64,000 bases of DNA from NCBI RefSeq assembly GCF_005768555.2, contig NZ_VCHX02000168.1, positions 16,891 to 80,890 on the forward strand, in the 5' to 3' direction. The notes below the pieces were generated by a model. The model was not told the origin of the DNA. It was given only the letters and a program-made list of their open reading frames with translations, and made no database searches. This DNA comes from Streptomyces sporangiiformans. Lineage in GTDB: Bacteria > Actinomycetota > Actinomycetes > Streptomycetales > Streptomycetaceae. Each line of letters opens with the position of its first letter. Positions within the stretch are counted from its first letter, which is position 1. Positions 17,022 to 25,366 of this stretch are shown piece by piece. The position numbers and the translations under genes are program-made.

Positions 17022-18884
17022 TCAGGGGGCGATCTTCACCGTTTTCGACTCGGTCACCTGGTCGATGTCCGTCGTGCGGACGGTGACCTTCATCGTCCAG
17101 GTGCCGGGGAGCGGGAGATTGAGGGAGTCCGTGCCCCAATAGCCGCCCTGGTCGGTGAGTTCGGCGTCGATCGGGCCGATCTTCTGGGAGGGCAAGGTGA
17201 AGGTGAGGCGGATTTCGGGGACCGTGGAGACACCTCCGTCGGCCGCCATGACCAGCGCCTCGATCCTGTTCTCGCCCACACGGCCCGGCTCCAGCACGAT
17301 CTGGACCTTTCCGCGGCCGCCCGGGGTACCGACGTCGAAGGGAACCACGGTCGTTGACGTCACGGGCGGGTCGGCGGCCGCCGTGGCGTCCGTCCGCGTC
17401 TCGGTGGCCGCCCGGCCCGGCTCGGTGCCGGTCAGGACCGTCGTGATCACCAACACCAGGACGCCCACGACGACTTCGGTCAGCACCGAGCGGCGCAGCT
17501 CCTGACGGCGGGCCGGCGTCTCAGGGCCGCCGCTGGACTCATGGGACTCGTCGGGCTCATGGGAATCGTCCGGCTCCTCGGCATCGCCCGTACCCCCCGG
17601 ACCGGCCCCGGCCGAGGCCGCTGCCCCGACCGTCTCCAACTCACGTACCCGCGGCTGCGTTTCCGCACCCAGCCCCAGTCGTCCGGTCGTCCATTGCCGC
17701 GAGTACGCCGCCGCCCCCAGCAACAGCACCACCACAACCACCTTGGCGACCAGGAGCCGGCCGTACTGCGTACCGGCCAGCGCGCCCCAGGAGCCGAGGC
17801 CACGCCAGGACTGGTAGACACCCGTGGCCACCAGCACCGCCACCGAGGTGAACGCCAGTCGGGAGAAGCGGGCCACCGGGGCTGCCAGGAGCGGGATCTC
17901 GGGGCGGTGAAGGGTGATGAGCAGTGCGGCGAGGCCCCCCAGCCAGACCGCCATCGCCAGCAGGTGCAGTACGGAGGAGGTCATCGCCACGGGGACCTGG
18001 ATCCCCGCGGACGCGTGCTCGGCGGCGGCCCAGGTACCCGCCAGGGCCACGGCGAGGAGAGCGCCCGACACGAGGACGGCGGGCTTCGGACGCTCCTGCG
18101 GCCGATGCTCGCTCCTGCCCAGTCGTACGAGGAAGACCGTCACCGCGCCGAGCAGGATCAGCCTCGCCAGCAGCGCCCAACCGGGCCTGCTGTCCATCGT
18201 GTTCTGCAGGAGGGAGGGGTCGAAGGCGGATGTGGGGCCGGTTCCGCGGGCGTACGGGCCGCGCAGGAACAGCAGGGCCACGGTGGACGCGAGCAGCGTC
18301 CAGCAGCCGATGCGGAAGGGTTTCCGCAGCGGTTCGGCGGAGGGCGGCCGACAGGCGAGCAGGAAGGTGGCCGCGCCGATGAGCAGGGCCGCGGCGGCGT
18401 ACGCGGCGTACCGGGCGATGCCGTAGAGCACGCCCGTGGCGGGGTTCACCGCGGGCCCGACCGGCACCGCGGCGGTCGCGGAGGGCTTGCCGACGGAGAA
18501 GGTGAAGGCGCCCGCGATGGGGTGGCTGTCCGCCGAGACCACGCGCCAGGCCACGGTGAACGTGCCGTCGGGCAGGTCGTCGCGGAGCCGTACGCGCGCG
18601 GTGTCGGAGCGGCCGGCCGCGTGGGCCGCTTCGCCCACGCTCACGTCGCGGTTCTCGGGGTCCAGGACCCGGATCGAGTCGTCGGAGAGGCCGACCGACT
18701 CGGTGAAGGTCAAAGTGACCTGCTTCGGGGCGGTCTTGACGACCGAATCCTCACGGGGGTCGGTGTCGCGCAGGGCGGAGTGCGCGGACGCGGTTCCGGC
18801 GCCGCCGAGCAGGAACAGGGTGCCCAGCAGCACGACGAGGGCCACTGCCCGGCGCGGCGCCGACATCCGCGGTATTCGGCCCAC
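17022..18884 (-). CDS. Copper transport/resistance protein, CopC-CopD fusion
   Basis: A membrane protein of about 620 residues. A signal peptide (hydrophobic VVLLGTLFLLGGAG, cleavage after TASA) leads to a CopC beta-domain whose mature N-terminus is His-Ser, the classical copper-binding His, and which also has DSHPIAG. Then follow about eight TM helices of CopD, a cytoplasmic or loop region rich in Glu/Pro/Ser with repeated DESHEPDE-like units (around 445-470), a further TM and a C-terminal YtkA-like beta domain. This Bacillus YcnJ-like arrangement imports copper. Start GTG 18884 is chosen for GGAG seven bases upstream; ATG 18866 is the alternative. Confidence 0.9.
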   Translation of the reverse strand: MGRIPRMSAPRRAVALVVLLGTLFLLGGAGTASAHSALRDTDPREDSVVKTAPKQVTLTFTESVGLSDDSIRVLDPENRDVSVGEAAHAAGRSDTARVRLRDDLPDGTFTVAWRVVSADSHPIAGAFTFSVGKPSATAAVPVGPAVNPATGVLYGIARYAAYAAAALLIGAATFLLACRPPSAEPLRKPFRIGCWTLLASTVALLFLRGPYARGTGPTSAFDPSLLQNTMDSRPGWALLARLILLGAVTVFLVRLGRSEHRPQERPKPAVLVSGALLAVALAGTWAAAEHASAGIQVPVAMTSSVLHLLAMAVWLGGLAALLITLHRPEIPLLAAPVARFSRLAFTSVAVLVATGVYQSWRGLGSWGALAGTQYGRLLVAKVVVVVLLLGAAAYSRQWTTGRLGLGAETQPRVRELETVGAAASAGAGPGGTGDAEEPDDSHEPDESHESSGGPETPARRQELRRSVLTEVVVGVLVLVITTVLTGTEPGRAATETRTDATAAADPPVTSTTVVPFDVGTPGGRGKVQIVLEPGRVGENRIEALVMAADGGVSTVPEIRLTFTLPSQKIGPIDAELTDQGGYWGTDSLNLPLPGTWTMKVTVRTTDIDQVTESKTVKIAP

Positions 18885-18980
18885 GTCGCGTCTCCGTTCT
18901 CCGTCGTCGTGCTCTGTCCTCTTGATACGGATGTACACGGCACCTTGCTCAGCACCACGCACGTGAGGGCGAGTTCCCTC

Positions 18981-19844
18981 TCACCAGGTCGGTCGCGCCG
19001 ACACCCCGCCGTCCACGACCAGGTCGTGTCCCGTGATCCACGAGGCCATGGGTGAGGCGAGGAACACACAGGCGTCACCGACGTCCTCCGGGCGCCCCAG
19101 GCGGCCGGTGGGTACGGCCCGTTGCCAGCGCCGTACGCCGTCCGGCCACGCCTCAGCCAGGCCGGCGCGGTCGATCAAACCCGGCGAGACGGTGTTGACG
19201 CGGATCCCGTACGGACCGTACTCCAGGGCCGCCGACCGTGCGTGCATGACGACGGCCGCCTTGGACGCGCAGTAGTGGGCGTGCAGCGGCGCGGGGTGCG
19301 TGGCCTCGATGGAGGCGATGTGGGTGATGCTCCCACCGTTGCCGCCCCCGCTGCCGCCGCCATCGCCACCGTCGCTCCGCCGCATCACCTCCGCGGCCGC
19401 CTGCGTACACGCGAAGACGCTCGACAGGTTCGCGTCGACCACGGCCCGCCAGTCGGACACGGTCATCCCGGGCAGCTCCTGGGTCGGTTGTACGCCCGCG
19501 TTGTCCACCAGCGCCGTCAGAGTGCCGCCGCCCCAGTCGGCCGCTTCGCGCACCAGGCGGTGGCACTCGGCCTCGACGGTCAGGTCGGCGTACAGGGCGA
19601 CCGCGCTGCCGCCCAGGTCCTCGACGAGACCGACCACTTCGTGCGCCCCGTCCGCGTCCGTGCGGTAGTGAACGGCCACCGCCGCCCCCGCCTGTGCGAA
19701 CCGCAGTGCGATCCCCCGCCCGAGGCCGCCCGAGGCCCCGGTCACCAGCGCCACCTGCCCCGCGAGCAACCCGCTCACGCTCACGACCGGCCGCGTCTCG
19801 ACCGGCCCGGCCTCGTCCCGCCCGGCCTCGTCCCGCCCGGTCAC
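18981..19844 (-). CDS. SDR-family oxidoreductase
   Basis: A 287-residue classical short-chain dehydrogenase/reductase. The cofactor motif VTGASGGLGRGIA, the NAG motif VDNAGVQ, the catalytic Ser of HIASIEA, the YCASK (Tyr-x3-Lys) and the C-terminal WITGHDLVVDGG are all present. The substrate is unknown. Start GTG 19844 makes a 4-bp GTGA overlap with the cupin gene upstream; the first 25 residues include an RDEAG duplication and are probably disordered. A Gly/Asp-rich insertion (GGDGGGSGGGNGG) near residue 160 comes from GCC/CCG repeats and is unusual for the family. Confidence 0.9.
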   Translation of the reverse strand: MTGRDEAGRDEAGPVETRPVVSVSGLLAGQVALVTGASGGLGRGIALRFAQAGAAVAVHYRTDADGAHEVVGLVEDLGGSAVALYADLTVEAECHRLVREAADWGGGTLTALVDNAGVQPTQELPGMTVSDWRAVVDANLSSVFACTQAAAEVMRRSDGGDGGGSGGGNGGSITHIASIEATHPAPLHAHYCASKAAVVMHARSAALEYGPYGIRVNTVSPGLIDRAGLAEAWPDGVRRWQRAVPTGRLGRPEDVGDACVFLASPMASWITGHDLVVDGGVSARPTW

Positions 19845-20371
19845 GGCCGGCTCAGCGCGGCGATCCGCGCGGCCTCCGCCGGGTAGCGGGCCGTCAACTC
19901 GGCGGCGTCCCCGTGCTCGTAACCGCCGTAGGTGAAGCCCGGCGCCATCGTGCAGCCGAAGAACGACCAGGCCCCGCCCGGGACGACATGCGCCCCCATC
20001 CAAGTGCCCGCGGGCACGGTGTACTGCACGTGCTGCCGCCCGTCGAGCACATCGGGGCCCAGCACGACCGTGCGGGACGTACCGTCCGGGGCCAGCAGCA
20101 GCATCTCCAGCGGATCACCCAGGTAGAAGTGCCACACCTCGTCGGCCGGGAGCCGGTGCAGCGCCGAGAAGTCGCCGGGCTCCGAGGTCAGGAGCGCGAC
20201 GATCGCCGTTCCCTCGGGGCGGCCGTCGGGGCGTTCGGGGCCCTCCCAGGTCCGGCGGAAGCGCCCGCCCTCCCGGGGGATCGGCTCCAACTGATAGCGA
20301 GCGACCAGGGCTTCTGGAGTGATGTCTTGGACCACCCACCGACCATGCCCCACGAGGGCCCGCCGACGCAT
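19841..20371 (-). CDS. Cupin_5 (DUF985) family protein
   Basis: A 176-residue cupin of the YML079w/DUF985 type. Motifs: EPIPREGGRFRRTW, the metal-site-like block HRLPADEVWHFYLGDPLEMLLL and the second block GAHVVPGGAWSFFGCTMAPGFTYGGYEHG. Members bind small polar ligands, and some have weak isomerase or epimerase activity. It is coupled to the SDR gene by a 4-bp overlap, suggesting a two-gene operon acting on one metabolite. The start is uncertain: ATG 20371 is the first, but the cupin similarity begins at the DITPEALVARY region and there are GTG codons closer. The gene abuts the broken end of a penicillin acylase gene. Confidence 0.85.
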   Translation of the reverse strand: MRRRALVGHGRWVVQDITPEALVARYQLEPIPREGGRFRRTWEGPERPDGRPEGTAIVALLTSEPGDFSALHRLPADEVWHFYLGDPLEMLLLAPDGTSRTVVLGPDVLDGRQHVQYTVPAGTWMGAHVVPGGAWSFFGCTMAPGFTYGGYEHGDAAELTARYPAEAARIAALSRP

Positions 20372-20461
20372 CCCGAAGGAGCCCAGTGACCTGAGAGCGC
20401 CCCGTCAGGGGCACGAGGAACGGAGAAAGGCAAGTCGCTGCCCTCCCGGCAGCCGGGATCG

Positions 20462-21104
20462 CCACGCGGTGGGGGTCGCCCGCGATGACCGGCTGTCCGG
20501 TGGCGGTGCGCTTGCCGGAGACGAGCCAGCCGTTGCTGCCGGAGGTGCCGGGCCCGTCGGCGGCGAACAGCCCGACCGCCTCCGCGCCCAGTCGCCGTGC
20601 GACCTCCTCGCGCCACAGCTTGGCGGGGAAGCCGGCGAACAGGATGTGCGTGGCGAGCCAGACCGCCAGGGGTGTCCACGGCTCCCAGCGGCCCGGCGCG
20701 AGACCGGTCGCCGCGAACTCGGGGGCGCGGCTGCGAGAACCGCGACCGGGAGAACGGCGGCCGGGGGAGCGGCGTGCCTCCTCGGCCAGGCCCTCGTTGA
20801 CCCCGTCGACATACGCCCGGACCCAGGCGGCCGTCTCGGGGTCGCGTCCCTCCAGGGCCGCGGAACACCGTCGCGCGGTGTCGTCGAGCCGCGCCTGTCG
20901 CGCGAACCGGTCCCAGGCGAGGGCGTCGGCGCCGGGGAACGCGGCCGAGGTGCCCTGCGACCTGTGCCGCTCGATCTCGATCTGCCAGGCGCGGTCGACC
21001 GCGGCGTTGCGGCCCTGCGCGAAGGCGAGTTCGCGCGCGCTCCCCGCCCGCAGATGCGGAATCCCCCAGGCGTCGCGACGGGTTTCCATGACCCCTCCAC
21101 TCAT
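20462..21104 (-). pseudogene. Truncated penicillin acylase-family gene (N-terminal third only)
   Basis: The translated frame starts like penicillin/N-acyl-homoserine lactone acylases (RDAWGIPHLRAGSARELAFAQG, then the autocatalytic Ser region GTSGSNGWLVSGKRTATG and the block IAGDPHR). Homology stops directly after GDPHR near 20465. A full member needs roughly 450-550 more residues, including the rest of the beta subunit. The frame then runs into unrelated sequence and on out of frame into the cupin gene, so the product cannot be a working enzyme. The start may be ATG 21104 or, better spaced to GGAGGGG, ATG 21089. An iron box sits just upstream. This looks like a deletion that fused the 5' part to the cupin promoter region. 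Confidence 0.78.
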
Positions 21105-21106
21105 TG

Positions 21107-21124
21107 GGTTAGGCGAGCCTAACC
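21107..21124. promoter_or_regulatory. Iron box (DmdR1/IdeR-type operator)
   Basis: GGTTAGGCGAGCCTAACC: arms GGTTAGGC and GCCTAACC are perfect complements around a 2-bp centre. It closely matches the actinobacterial iron box built on TTAGGTTAGGCTNACCTAA. It lies 3 bp before the acylase fragment's ATG 21104 and about 77 bp before the divergent glycosylase start. Confidence 0.75.
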
Positions 21125-21200
21125 TTCACGGGCGGTGGGCTGGGACGACGGACCGGGACCCGGGCGGGCGTGCGCGGGCGTCCGGGGCGATCATCGGTGT

Positions 21201-21821
21201 ATGGACGTGACCCTTCACCTCGCTCAGCAGCCCGATGCCGATGAACTCCTCGGGCGCAGTCCGCTCGCCGCGCTGGTCGGAATGCTGCTGGACCAGCAGG
21301 TTCCGATGGAGTGGGCGTTCGCGGGCCCGTACACGATCGCCCAGCGGATGAGCGCGGACGATCTCGACGCGCACGAGATCGCGGCGTACGACCCCGAAGC
21401 CTTCACCGCGATCCTCTCCACCAAGCCGGCTGTGCACCGCTACCCGGGCTCCATGGCCAACCGGATCCAGCAGCTGTGCCAGTACCTCGTCGAGCACTAC
21501 GACGGAAACGCGGCCGCGCTCTGGGAGGACGCGGCGAACGGCGCGGAACTCCTCAAACGCCTCAATGCCCTCCCCGGCTTCGGCACCCAGAAGTCCCAGA
21601 TCTTCCTCGCCCTCCTGGGAAAGCAACTCGGCGTGCGGCCGGAGGGCTGGCGCGAGGCGGCCGGCCCGTACGGCGATCCGCAGTCGTTCCGCTCGGTCGC
21701 GGACATCACCGGGCCCGAGTCCCTGGCGAAGGTCAGGGCGCACAAACAGGAGATGAAGGCGGCCGCGAAGGCGGCGAAGACCGCCAAGGCCACGAAGGCC
21801 ACGAAGGCCTCCGGGACATAG
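21201..21821 (+). CDS. HhH-GPD base-excision DNA glycosylase
   Basis: A 206-residue protein of the HhH-GPD superfamily. It has LVGMLLDQQVPMEWAF in the N-terminal helical part and the helix-hairpin-helix LLKRLNALPGFGTQKSQIFLALLGKQLGV. It removes damaged bases; the exact lesion is not readable. The C-terminal 25 residues are a Lys/Ala/Thr repeat (KAAKTAKATKATKAS), likely a DNA-affinity tail encoded by tandem AAGGCC-type repeats. ATG 21201 is chosen because the family starts here; an upstream in-frame ATG would only add Arg/Gly-rich residues overlapping the iron box region. Confidence 0.87.
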   Translation: MDVTLHLAQQPDADELLGRSPLAALVGMLLDQQVPMEWAFAGPYTIAQRMSADDLDAHEIAAYDPEAFTAILSTKPAVHRYPGSMANRIQQLCQYLVEHYDGNAAALWEDAANGAELLKRLNALPGFGTQKSQIFLALLGKQLGVRPEGWREAAGPYGDPQSFRSVADITGPESLAKVRAHKQEMKAAAKAAKTAKATKATKASGT

Positions 21822-21917
21822 CGGGAGCCAGAGGGCGCGCGACGCTCCGTCACGCCGCTTTCAGTCGCGTGGCCCACCCCAGTGGCAGGGCCGCCGCGCC
21901 CGGTCGGAGCATGGGGC

Positions 21918-22580
21918 ATGGCCGAGGTACCGAGTGGGTCCCCGTGGGGGTCGGAGTTCGACGACCGACGGGTCCACGCCACGCGGGCCACCCACCGGCC
22001 CGACGGACCCATGGGTCCGCAAGGACCTCTGCACCGTCTCGCGCGGAGCGCCTGGCAGGCGGTGCTGGGGGCCGGCATCGCGGCCCTCGCACTGGGCATC
22101 GTGGCACTGGCCTGGCCGGAGGCGACGCTGCTCGCGGCGGGCGTGCTGTTCGGGCTCTATCTGCTCTTCAGCGGCGTCCTGCAGCTGGTCTCCGCCTTCG
22201 GTACGCACGCGACGGCGTCCCTGCGCGTCATGGCTTTCATCAGTGGCTCGTTGTCGATTCTGCTGGGCCTGTTCTGCTTCCGCGGGGCGATGCGGTCGAT
22301 CCTGCTGCTGGCGCTGTGGATCGGCATCGGCTGGCTCTTCCGCGGCGTCACACAGATCCTGGCGGCCGCGTCCGACCCCGCCATGCCCGCCCGCGCCTGG
22401 CAGATCCTTCTCGGTGTCATCAGCTTCTTCGCCGGCGTCGTCCTGGTCGTGTCGCCCTTCGAGTCGATCGAGGTCCTGACCGTCGTCGGCGGCTGCTGGC
22501 TCCTCGCCCTGGGGATCACGGAGATCATCACGGCCGTACGCATGCGCGAACGCGCGCGATACGTCCCGCGATCCTTCTGA
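21918..22580 (+). CDS. HdeD/DUF308-family membrane protein
   Basis: A 220-residue protein with six TM helices arranged as three two-helix DUF308 repeats (for example AVLGAGIAALALGIVALAWPE, SGSLSILLGLFCFRGAM, LLGVISFFAGVVLVVSPFES). E. coli HdeD is linked to acid resistance at high cell density; the biochemical role is unknown. The N-terminal 45 residues are polar and cytoplasmic. ATG 21918 has GGAG eight bases before it. Single gene. Confidence 0.85.
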   Translation: MAEVPSGSPWGSEFDDRRVHATRATHRPDGPMGPQGPLHRLARSAWQAVLGAGIAALALGIVALAWPEATLLAAGVLFGLYLLFSGVLQLVSAFGTHATASLRVMAFISGSLSILLGLFCFRGAMRSILLLALWIGIGWLFRGVTQILAAASDPAMPARAWQILLGVISFFAGVVLVVSPFESIEVLTVVGGCWLLALGITEIITAVRMRERARYVPRSF

Positions 22581-22835
22581 CGCCCACCACCGGGGCCTGC
22601 CGGCGACGCGCCCGGAGGCGAATCCCCCGGCATATCGGTCCCTGATCCGGCCCTCATGCCGGTCATTTCAGCCTCTTCTCCCGTTTTGCCCGGCACTGGC
22701 GCGCCCCCCGAGTGCGCCCGGGCACGCCCGATCGCGTCCAGGCGAGCTCGAAGAATGAACCATGTGGCCTGATTTACAACGAATTTCCGAGGTCGCACTA
22801 CGCCGCCATGGCTGCGCCCGGAAGGTCATGACCGG

Positions 22836-22850
22836 TAGGCTTTCCGTGTG
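22836..22850 (+). promoter_or_regulatory. Leaderless -10 for the 98-residue gene
   Basis: TAGGCT (22836-22841), six bases, then GTG 22848. No Shine-Dalgarno precedes the start, so a leaderless mRNA is predicted. Confidence 0.55.
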
Positions 22851-23144
22851 ATCTTCAAGCGCATCGGAAACGGCCGGCCGTACCCCGACCACGGCCGGGA
22901 AAGCACCCGGCAGTGGGCGGACGTCGCGCCGCGCCCGGTCCGCCTCGATCAGCTCGTGACGACCAAGGGGCAGCTCGACCTCGAAACGCTGCTCGCCGAG
23001 GACTCCACGTTCTACGGCGACCTCTTCGCGCACGTGGTGAAGTGGCGGGGCGACCTGTATCTGGAGGACGGCCTGCACAGAGCCGTCCGCGCCGCGCTCC
23101 AGCAGCGCCAGGTGCTGCACGCCCGCGTCCTCGAACTCGACTGA
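22848..23144 (+). CDS. Small conserved protein, ParB-like-fold candidate
   Basis: A 98-residue protein with the pattern VRLDQLVTTKGQLDLETLLA, then FAHVVKWRGDLYLEDGLHRAVRAALQQRQVLHARVLEL. The DGLHRAVRA element resembles the GxxRxxA motif of ParB/sulfiredoxin-like domains, but the protein is too short for a full ParB and has no helix-turn-helix. Some databases label relatives as VapB-type antitoxins; I see nothing that proves it, and no toxin gene is adjacent. It lies upstream of the LytR_C gene, each with its own leaderless promoter. Confidence 0.75.
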   Translation: MIFKRIGNGRPYPDHGRESTRQWADVAPRPVRLDQLVTTKGQLDLETLLAEDSTFYGDLFAHVVKWRGDLYLEDGLHRAVRAALQQRQVLHARVLELD

Positions 23145-23234
23145 CTGACGGGCACTCACTCCCGCGTTGACCCTTTCGGGTTGGACTGAGCGCCGGGCAA
23201 TGATCATCTAGTAGGAATCATCGCCCTGGCGCAC

Positions 23235-23249
23235 TACGCTGCGCTCATG
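23235..23249 (+). promoter_or_regulatory. Leaderless -10 for the LytR_C gene
   Basis: TACGCT (23235-23240), six bases (GCGCTC), then ATG 23247. Same geometry as at 22836. Confidence 0.55.
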
Positions 23250-23894
23250 AGCATGCTGACTCCCCCTGGCATGGGCGGCAAGTACAAGATCACGGGGGAC
23301 AAGTACCCACGGATGCGCCAAAACCGGGGGCGCCGCAGGCTCGCCCTCGCGGTCGTGGCCTCCGTCGCCGTGCTCGGCCTGCTCGGCTGGGGCACGCTGC
23401 AGCTCATCGACGTGTTCACGGGCGGCGCCAAGGCCGGCGCCGCGGACACGGCGGCGGACTGCAAGGCCTCCCCGTCCCCGTCCGCCTCCGCGACGCAACC
23501 GGTCAAGGCCCTGCCCAAGCCCGGCCAGATCACCGTCAACGTCCTCAACGCCACGCCGCGCAGCGGCCTCGCCAAGTCCACCGCGGACGAGCTCAAGAAG
23601 CGCGGCTTCAAGATCGGCGAGGTGGGCAACGCGACGAAGGAGTACGACAAGAAGGTCAAGGGCCCCGGACTGCTGCTCGGCGCCAAGGCGGCCGCCGAGA
23701 CCGCGCTGCCCGTACTCGCCACCCAGCTGGCCGGCGCCGAGCTGAAGACCGACGCCCGTACGAAGCCCGCCGAGGTCGACCTCGTCCTCGGCACCGGCTT
23801 CAAGAAGCTGGCAAAGAAAGAGGACGCCGACAAGGCCCTGACCACCCTGGCCAAGCCGGCGCCGGCACCCTCACAGACGAAGAAGGGCTGCTAG
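23247..23894 (+). CDS. LytR C-terminal domain protein, membrane-anchored
   Basis: A 215-residue protein: cytoplasmic Arg-rich N-terminus (1-30), one TM helix (LALAVVASVAVLGLLGWGTLQLI), a Ser/Pro linker, and a LytR_C domain (about 95-190) with ITVNVLNATPRSGLAKSTADELKKRGFKIG. This domain often accompanies LCP-type cell-wall ligases but here stands alone without the catalytic domain, so it probably binds cell-wall polymers or partners outside the membrane. It ends 14 bp from the convergent upp gene. Confidence 0.88.
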   Translation: MSMLTPPGMGGKYKITGDKYPRMRQNRGRRRLALAVVASVAVLGLLGWGTLQLIDVFTGGAKAGAADTAADCKASPSPSASATQPVKALPKPGQITVNVLNATPRSGLAKSTADELKKRGFKIGEVGNATKEYDKKVKGPGLLLGAKAAAETALPVLATQLAGAELKTDARTKPAEVDLVLGTGFKKLAKKEDADKALTTLAKPAPAPSQTKKGC

Positions 23895-23908
23895 GGCCTG
23901 GCGAGCCG

Positions 23909-24544
23909 CTACTCGGCAGCCCCGTACAAACGGTCCCCCGCGTCTCCGAGGCCCGGCACGATGTAACCGTTGTCGTTGAGCCGCTGGTCGACGGACGCCG
24001 TCACGACCGTCACCGGTGTGCCCGCGAGCTCGCGCTCCATGACCTCGACACCCTCGGGGGCCGCCAGCAGCACCACGGCCGTGACGTCGTCGGCACCGCG
24101 CTTGATCAGCTCCTGGATCGCCGCGACGAGGGTGCCGCCCGTGGCGAGCATCGGGTCGAGTACGTACACCTGGCGGCCGGAGAGATCCTCGGGCATGCGC
24201 GTCGCGTACGTGGACGCCTCGAGCGTCTCCTCGTTGCGGATCATGCCCAGGAAGCCCACCTCGGCGGTCGGCAGCAGGCGCATCATGCCGTCGAGCATGC
24301 CCAGGCCCGCCCGCAGGATCGGTACGACGAGAGGGCGCGGGTGGGACAGCTTGACGCCCGTGGTCCCGGACACCGGGGTCACGATGTCGACCTGCTCGGT
24401 GCGCACGTCGCGGGTCGCCTCGTAGGCGAGCAGGGTGACCAGTTCGTCGGCGAGCCGCCGGAAGGTCGGGGAGTCGGTGCGCTGGTCGCGCAGCGTGGTG
24501 AGCTTATGAGCGACCAGGGGGTGGTCGACGACGTGGAGACGCAT
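23909..24544 (-). CDS. upp: Uracil phosphoribosyltransferase
   Basis: A 211-residue UPRTase (uracil + PRPP to UMP + PPi). Motifs: VVPILRAGLGMLDGM, the PRPP loop VLDPMLATGGTLVAAI and the C-terminal uracil-binding YIVPGLGDAGDRLYG. The length is the family norm. Start ATG 24544 gives the usual MRLHVVDHPL N-terminus. TACCCT lies seven bases upstream of ATG, so this mRNA may also be leaderless. Pyrimidine salvage. Confidence 0.97.
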   Translation of the reverse strand: MRLHVVDHPLVAHKLTTLRDQRTDSPTFRRLADELVTLLAYEATRDVRTEQVDIVTPVSGTTGVKLSHPRPLVVPILRAGLGMLDGMMRLLPTAEVGFLGMIRNEETLEASTYATRMPEDLSGRQVYVLDPMLATGGTLVAAIQELIKRGADDVTAVVLLAAPEGVEVMERELAGTPVTVVTASVDQRLNDNGYIVPGLGDAGDRLYGAAE

Positions 24545-24683
24545 GCGCACCAGGGTATCCGGGGCCCCGGCCGCCCACACCGCCCGTGCGGGACGGGCTT
24601 CGCCCCACACCCGGCAAACCCGACTCTGGCATCAAACCACCCGTCAGAGGGAAGGTGGGAGGGACGGACTGGGGTGGTGGTCT

Positions 24684-25043
24684 ATGGGGAACCGCGAACA
24701 GGATCTGCGACGGGACCTGAAGACGGACGTGCCTCCCCGGCGGGGAACCGCGGGCCGGGCCACGCCTGCACAGACCGCCGCCGGACGCCCTCCGACGGAA
24801 ACGGCTGCCGGAGGCCGGTCAGGCCGCTCACCGCAGCGAGCCGTCGACGGCCCTCCGTCGTCCCCGTCGCCCCCGCCGCCCCCGCCGCCCCCGCCGGAGA
24901 ATGACGTCGAACGTCGTCGGCGGCGGGCCCAGTTCCTGCGGGATCTCGCGGAGGCGCGCGAACTGCGCGACCGGGTGCAGCCGCGCCGCGCCAAGGCGGC
25001 CCGGTTACGCCACGCCCTGCGCATGCGCACGTTCCGCTGGTAG
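24684..25043 (+). CDS. Small hypothetical protein, Pro-rich centre and basic C-terminus
   Basis: About 119 residues. N-terminal MGNREQDLRRDL, a Gly/Ala/Arg-rich disordered part, a run of nine or more Pro near residue 65, and an Arg-rich helical C-terminus (RAQFLRDLAEARELRDRV... RMRTFRW). It shares no family I recognise. The position between upp and the tadA block is conserved in Streptomyces as far as I recall, and coding statistics support it. The start is uncertain, since no good Shine-Dalgarno precedes ATG 24684. Confidence 0.6.
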   Translation: MGNREQDLRRDLKTDVPPRRGTAGRATPAQTAAGRPPTETAAGGRSGRSPQRAVDGPPSSPSPPPPPPPPPENDVERRRRRAQFLRDLAEARELRDRVQPRRAKAARLRHALRMRTFRW

Positions 25044-25366
25044 CGGGGCCTGCGCCGAACGGCCACTGGAGGGGCGTAGGGGCCGGTGCCGGACAGCCGT
25101 GTGCGCGGCGGAGCCGTCCTCGGCGTACGATCCCGCTGATGGCGGGCGCCGAGCGCCCTGGTGAGGTACTACGGCGACGTGACACACATCCCCGCTCGTG
25201 CGGGTTGTGAGGACGCGAGCGGGACACAGCGAGCCGAAGACCTCTCCTGAACGCTCTGTTTCTGCCACGATTCCGAGTGGGCGGGGCTCGGAGCAGCCCT
25301 CCCCGCCCGCAACCTCCGCCGGGGGGACCCCCAACCGGCACGCCTATGACCAGTGGGAGAGTCACG

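Noticed and set aside
20115..21104. Single 329-codon gene spanning acylase fragment and cupin region
   Set aside because: Acylase homology ends near 20465 and the remainder is an out-of-frame reading of the cupin gene; treated as a truncated gene.
22823..22832. GGTCATGACC palindrome as operator of the 98-residue gene
   Set aside because: Short palindrome; expected by chance at this length and not repeated.
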